Shown here: positions 59,490 through 64,000 of the stretch, piece by piece
Position numbering within the stretch: position 1 is the stretch's first letter
How the letters are laid out: each line of letters begins with the position of its first letter
NCBI GenBank assembly: GCA_963838495.1
Contig: CAWIRC010000001.1
Span: forward strand, 2,480,001-2,544,000
From: JBEKIK01 sp963838495
Lineage (GTDB): Bacteria > Planctomycetota > Planctomycetia > Pirellulales > Thermoguttaceae
Length of the DNA: 64,000 nucleotides
Direction: 5' to 3'
Position numbers and translations under genes: made by a program
Notes under the pieces: generated by a model
The model's input: the letters and a program-made list of their open reading frames with translations, nothing else
The model's database searches: none
What the model was told of the DNA's origin: nothing

Positions 59490-59515
59490 AAGGCCGCCCG
59501 TTTCCAGACGGCCTT
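59490..59515. terminator. Hairpin downstream of the 249-residue PEP-CTERM gene
   Basis: AAGGCCGCCCG, loop TTTC, CAGACGGCCTT; on the minus strand it is followed by an AT-rich stretch. It may end transcription of the gene at 59,656-60,405. Confidence 0.4.
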
Positions 59516-59655
59516 GAACCGGAACACACTGGAAGATCAATGGTTTATTTCTTTGAGCTGGCCATTCCCTCCAGTGGCTGCGGACAGGGAAGCAAGGTTC
59601 CGTGGCCACTGGTTTTAACGTCATACCGCAAGTGAAAGGGATAACATCAAACGCA

Positions 59656-60405
59656 TTATTTCCGCCGTACGAACGGCAGCAGGCACAGGCCGGCCATGGC
59701 AAGCACTATCAAGGCGCTAGGCTCGGGCACCACTGTGACCGAACCTTCGACGGCAATGTCGGGGGCAGTTGTATGAGTAGTCGGTTCATTGAAATACCAA
59801 GTGCCGCCGACGTTCGTCGCCCCCCAAGTTACGCATCGGAGGGTTACCGTGGTGCCGGCCGGAACGTTCTGCAAGTCGGAAATGCCGGAGAGAGAGATGA
59901 GGGGCTCCGGATTACCAGCGGATGTGGTAACACTACCCCACGTGATTGCACTGCCTATGTCCACCCACCCCTGAGAATCCACTTGATACTGCCAAATGCC
60001 CGTAGCTGGGCCCGTGGCGGAGTGGCGGATGTTGTAGGCGGGGATGTCGCTCAGCGAAAGCGTATACTCGGCATTGGCGGTCAGTGAAATGGTCGCGAAA
60101 TCAATGGCCGCAATCGCAAGGGCCTCGGTGTTGGCAGTAGTGCTAAAGTTGTTGCCACCCCAGGCGTATGACGCTGACGTGCCGGAACCTAGGGTCCAGC
60201 CCCGGGTAAGGCCGACGATCGTGGTATTTGGGTCGCTAGTGATTGGGGTCAGCGGAGAATTGCCCCAGTTGCCGCCGGAAACGATGGTGCTAAAGTCAAA
60301 TCCTGCAATCGTAATGACATCCGCTCGCGCGGGAGCCGCAAGGATTATCAAACAAGCCAGTCCGGCAAATGCCGCCGTAAGAATCGGGAATCTCAGTCGA
60401 AACAT
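59656..60405 (-). CDS. PEP-CTERM exported protein of unknown function
   Basis: A 249-residue protein with signal peptide (residues ~1-28, ending APARA), a beta-rich body (ITIAGFDFSTIVSGGNWGNS and on) and the PEP-CTERM signal VPEPSALIVLAMAGLCLLPF plus RRK. Bodies of this type are common in planctomycetes and verrucomicrobia and have no assigned role. GGAGGTG lies before the ATG. Intact. Confidence 0.82.
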   Translation of the reverse strand: MFRLRFPILTAAFAGLACLIILAAPARADVITIAGFDFSTIVSGGNWGNSPLTPITSDPNTTIVGLTRGWTLGSGTSASYAWGGNNFSTTANTEALAIAAIDFATISLTANAEYTLSLSDIPAYNIRHSATGPATGIWQYQVDSQGWVDIGSAITWGSVTTSAGNPEPLISLSGISDLQNVPAGTTVTLRCVTWGATNVGGTWYFNEPTTHTTAPDIAVEGSVTVVPEPSALIVLAMAGLCLLPFVRRK

Positions 60406-61115
60406 AACACACCTCCATGAATACGTGATTAAAGTTGTGACTCTAGGAAGAAACGATCAAAATTTCGCCCCGCTATTTATCGCCGCGGGGCCAGCATCAC
60501 AATCGCCGTTCTCGAACGGTTAGCTCGAAGACGGCGCCGTCCGCGCTAATCCGCGGAAAATGCGCAAGGTTAAATAAACATAAACACAGGAACGACTAAT
60601 CAAGTAACTTCTCAGAAACGCCATGGCGACCTATCGCGGTCAGATTGGCAGATCTCACGCGAAAATGGCCGGGAATCGAAATGCCGGACCATGCTAGTCA
60701 CGCATGGTTCGCACAACCATTCATATGTCGCGGACGATCTGCAATAGGTGGCGTTGTCGCTGCCTCATGGAATGGGTCAAAGATGCTTTATTTATTTTCG
60801 GCGGGGATGGTTTTCTATATAACTTTTCAACGATTTGCATCCGGATACCGCCCGCAGGCAGTCTTCAGATGATCACGAAACTCCCTGAATTTTAGAAACC
60901 GCATGTTAATGATTTATGAGCATGACATTAAAAACCAATTATTTATCAATCCCAACCTGGCCGCCGACACACTACCGATGTACGCTAAGTAAATATTGTC
61001 CATATCGTTCATAATGTGCTTCAATAAAAATCCCCACCGAACCGAGGATGAACAGAGAAACTTTTTTCGATGGTTCGGTGGGGGATGTATAAGCATTGCT
61101 ATAGAGGAACATGCG
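60406..61115. other. Long intergenic region between two PEP-CTERM genes
   Basis: No gene supported. It holds the terminator at 61,024-61,085 and the promoter region of the 249-residue gene, in which no clear -35/-10 pair was found. Confidence 0.5.
61024..61085 (-). terminator. Intrinsic terminator of the autotransporter-like PEP-CTERM gene
   Basis: TCCCCACCGAACC (61,031-61,043) and GGTTCGGTGGGGGA (61,072-61,085) form a 13-bp stem with a 28-base loop. On the minus strand it is followed by ATTTTTATT, and it lies 30 bp after the gene's stop. Confidence 0.7.
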
Positions 61116-63953
61116 TTATCGTTTAATACGGCAATACATCCTGAATATGCCGGCCAAACCTGCGAGGCTTAGTAAAATCAATGTTGAAGGTTCGGGAACC
61201 GGAGTCAGACTAGAGCCTGCCGTTGGACCGCCGGGTATCGCCATGATTGTGAGCGTGGCGCCCGGGCTCAGCGTTAGCGTGCCTGTTACAAGGCTCTCAA
61301 CCGTAAGAGCTGCATTCGGATCGAGCTTGACCTCGCCGCTTCCCGTAAGGTTGCCTGCGTGCTGATTTCCGCCAAGCACGTCGAAGAGCCCGTTGTTGTT
61401 AACGTTGACGCCTGCGCCGGTGGCGCTATCGGAAAGCGCGTCGCCCGTGCCGCTGAGATTTACCGTCGCACCGGCCAGGATATCTAATTCCGCACCCGGG
61501 GCGACCGACACAGTTCCGCCGTCACGCTTGATGTTGAAGCTGCCGCCTACGGTTCCGCCGGCATTTACTTGCAGGGTTCCGATCCAATTGGTCGAGTACG
61601 TGATTACATCATTTGCGTTAAATCCGGGACTGTCGGAGGTCAATGTTCGCGTGCCGCCGACCAGTTCGACGGTGCGGGCGCCGGTGCCGCCAACGGGATC
61701 ATAGGTTAGCACTTGCGAGATGCCCGCGGCCACGGTAAAATCGCCGCCGAGGCGGGCGACCACCTGGTTCGAATTCGGAATGCCTTCGCCCAGACCGGGG
61801 TCCTCGTAATATGTCACTTCATAACCGGTGGCGGCGATCTTGCCTCCGGCTAGGATGACCGGGTTGCGGATGTAATCCGGCGTAGAATTCGCCGGAAAGG
61901 CGGTATTGGTGGGATTGGTATTATGGGCGTCAACGGCAATGGCCAAAATGCCTCCGGCAACGGTTATGGCGTTAGGCAAATCGGGATCTGCGTCGTTGCC
62001 TCCATGTAATTGGGTGGCGGGAACCTTGAAGCCCAGGGCATTGAGCGGTTCGCTGTGAGGACCGTTGTAGCTGGGAGTCGGCTGGGGATTGGGTTCCACG
62101 GGACCGATTTGCAGCACTCCGTTTGTGAGTTGCCAATCGCCGCCATATGTTAATTGCGAAGATATCCCGCCGCTTTGAAGCACCACGCGACCAGGGCCGC
62201 TGACGTGGATCGTGGCATTGGTGGGCTTTGAATAATCGGTCGAATACTGTTGGACCGCGCTCGCCAAGGTCAGCACATCGCCGGCGCCGCCGGTTTTCAG
62301 GTCAACGACGTTGCTCGGGTCAGCAGTGGCGTTCGCCGCTGCCGTAACGTTTCCATAATTCAGGGTGGCGGCGCCTGTGCCTAATAATGCGGAGCCTTTA
62401 TACAGCGTGCAATAGCTGCCGGTGGAAATTCCGTATGTGATATTGTCGACTTGGAACGTCGCTCCCTGCTCGAGCTTGACGCTGCCGTCGCCAATGGCCG
62501 AATAGCCCGAGCCGTTTACAGTGTTTATCCTAAGCGTGCCAGCCTGGACGTCCATGTTGCCGTGGAAGTAGCCCGGCGGATTCGAGTCGGGGCCGCTTAG
62601 GGTCAGCGTGCCGGAGCCAATTTTCGTGAGCGCGGTCACGTTAATAGGGGAAGTAAGACATCCTGAAAGCTCAAGATTTCCGCCATTTGTATCGACCTTG
62701 CTGGGTCCTGAGATGTTGATATTCTTGCTGAACAAAACGTCGCCGCCGGAAGCTCTTTGGAGCGTGCCTCCGTTGAGATACAGGATGCCGGTGGTGGGAT
62801 TGACGTCCGCGCTGACTTGCATGATTCCTGCATCAATGCTGATGTTGCCGGAGTAGCTGGTATTGGCCACGCTGAAGGCTACAGCGCCCGAACCGGTCTT
62901 GATCAAATCGAAAGCGCCATTAAGAATGCGCCGGCAAATGTATAAGTGCCGGTGGTATTTGTGACGTGAATTTCGCCCGGATTCAAGCCGGCGGTCACGT
63001 TGATCGTGCTGCCGGATGCTAGGCCTGCGTCGGTAAACTCAACAACGTCGCCGTCGTTGTAGTTTGTCGCAGTCGAGCTGTTCAGCCAATTAGTATTGGT
63101 CGTATTCCAAGTGTTACTGGGCGGATTCCAGGTCAACTGCGCTGCTCAGCGATAGGCCGGTGAATTTGACGTTGTCAAAACGGGTGTTCGCCGGATTCGT
63201 GGCTGTGGTGGCTCCATTCAGATAAACGCGAAATCGCATGTCGGGTTTGTCTGCCAAGTCGGAATTCGCGGTATAAAAATTTACAATGTTGCCGGTAAAC
63301 CAGGCACCGGTGCGCGAAGCATTCGCAATTGAGAAATCGGTCCACGTCGCCCCGCCGTCCGTAGAGTACTGCCAGTCTTGCGTGGCAAACGATGTGCTCG
63401 TAGCTCGATAATCGTAGGTGAGTTTGATGTTTTTATAGCCGGTAGTCGCTAAATCGAACTCAACATAGTTGCCGTTATTCGTGACCAGTGTAGTTGGACC
63501 TGTATAAGTCACACCGCTGTAAACGCTTCCATTGACATAATTGTACGTTTCGACGGCCAAAGCATGGTCGGGGTTGTTGAGAGGACCGGCAAAAGTTCCC
63601 CAACCGGCGGGTCTTGCCCCGGAGCCGTATCCCATAACGCCAAGAGTGGAAACATCGACTCTCGACAACGGCGTGCCGTCGCCTCTCAATGAGGTCGCAA
63701 AGAATCCCGACCCGGCCTGCAATATCGCTTTGCTCGTATCATCGTAATACTCGCCGTTGGGATATGGATTGGCAGTCGTATAAAACACGCCGGGGAAGGA
63801 ACCATCGGCGCCTTGGGAATTATTGAAATTCCACAGGTCCAGCACGTCCACACCCGCGTGTGCATGTCCGATCATGGCAAAAGGCAATATAACCGCGAAT
63901 AAGAGTGCCAAATAGCTGATTCTTGAATCGACAAAATTTTCTCTTCGCTCCAT
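61116..63953 (-). CDS. Autotransporter-like beta-helix protein with PEP-CTERM signal (two frameshifts)
   Basis: About 945 residues once two breaks are repaired. The signal peptide (YLALLFAVILPFAMIGHAHA) and an N-terminal jelly-roll-like domain of about 270 residues are followed by autotransporter-associated beta-strand repeats (GSGTLTLSGPDSNPPGYFHG type, DLIKTGSGAVAFSVANTSYS) and a PEP-CTERM end (VPEPSTLILLSLAGLAGIF). Frames change near 63,120 (LSSAVDL should run into TWNPPSNTWN) and near 62,915 (TYTFAG should run into FDLIKTGSG). GGAGGTG lies before the ATG. It is likely a large surface adhesin or coat protein. Confidence 0.8.
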
Positions 63954-64000
63954 TCTGCACCTCCTAAGAAAGTATCTAAAAGTGTGAAACGCCGTGGTAT

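Overview
The window most resembles a planctomycete chromosome (Planctomycetota, Pirellulales-like; inferred from gene families, no marker gene tested). The signs are a BlaI repressor next to an M56 (BlaR1-type) membrane peptidase, a TMTC-like membrane protein with TPRs, several secreted proteins ending in a PEP-CTERM sorting signal (VPEP, hydrophobic helix, basic tail), a SurA/PpiD-like protein with a lysine/alanine/proline-rich insert, and many dispersed palindromes. Most of the window is GC-rich. The toxin-antitoxin/IS stretch (about 25.2-29.7 kb) and the DUF6883/DUF4926 pair (35.7-36.3 kb) look AT-richer and accessory.

Layout. 1-6.4 kb: a partial, frame-broken membrane-anchored protein, then blaI and an M56 peptidase gene split in two. 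6.6-14.9 kb: TMTC/TPR protein, topA, SurA-like protein, retropepsin-like protease. 15.1-19.8 kb: pyruvate:ferredoxin oxidoreductase plus a translationally coupled dihydroorotate-dehydrogenase-like protein. 19.8-29.7 kb: accessory zone with BrnTA, a nucleotidyltransferase pair, a zinc alcohol dehydrogenase, a peroxiredoxin, a DegT-type aminotransferase, a MerR regulator, an orphan antitoxin, HicAB, a VapBC whose toxin is broken by a small palindromic element, and an IS903-type element with a 9-bp target duplication. 29.7-37.4 kb: ligA, a cupin, a candidate small RNA, uvrA, the DUF6883/DUF4926 pair and a ThiF/MoeB enzyme. 37.4-45.3 kb: a giant repetitive PEP-CTERM protein, a zinc-ribbon protein, a GT39-like membrane protein, a Ser/Thr kinase and a PD-(D/E)XK nuclease-like protein. 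45.4-56.9 kb: a redox and fatty-acid block with glcDEF, a sigma-54 activator, etfBA, an acyl-CoA dehydrogenase and fabI. 57-64 kb: tRNA-Lys and three PEP-CTERM genes, one of them an endonuclease I.

Two window-wide patterns stand out. First, several unrelated families of short palindromes and 7-bp tandem repeats lie between genes and also inside coding sequences without breaking the frame. uvrA carries three such inserts of four repeat kinds, and the sigma-54 activator, etfB, the kinase, the TMTC protein, the glycosyltransferase, glcD and the first gene each carry one. This recalls Rickettsia palindromic elements and cyanobacterial heptanucleotide repeats. Second, many conserved genes are broken by single-base indels, often in short homopolymers (nifJ, DHOD-like, adh, ligA, cupin, thiF, acyl-CoA dehydrogenase, fabI, aminotransferase and others). 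This looks more like residual sequencing or assembly error than real decay.

The strongest candidate for something undescribed is a compact RNA gene at about 32,364-32,471 on the minus strand. It has a TTGACA/TATAGA promoter, a hairpin starting at the predicted first base, and a long bulged stem ending in a T-run.
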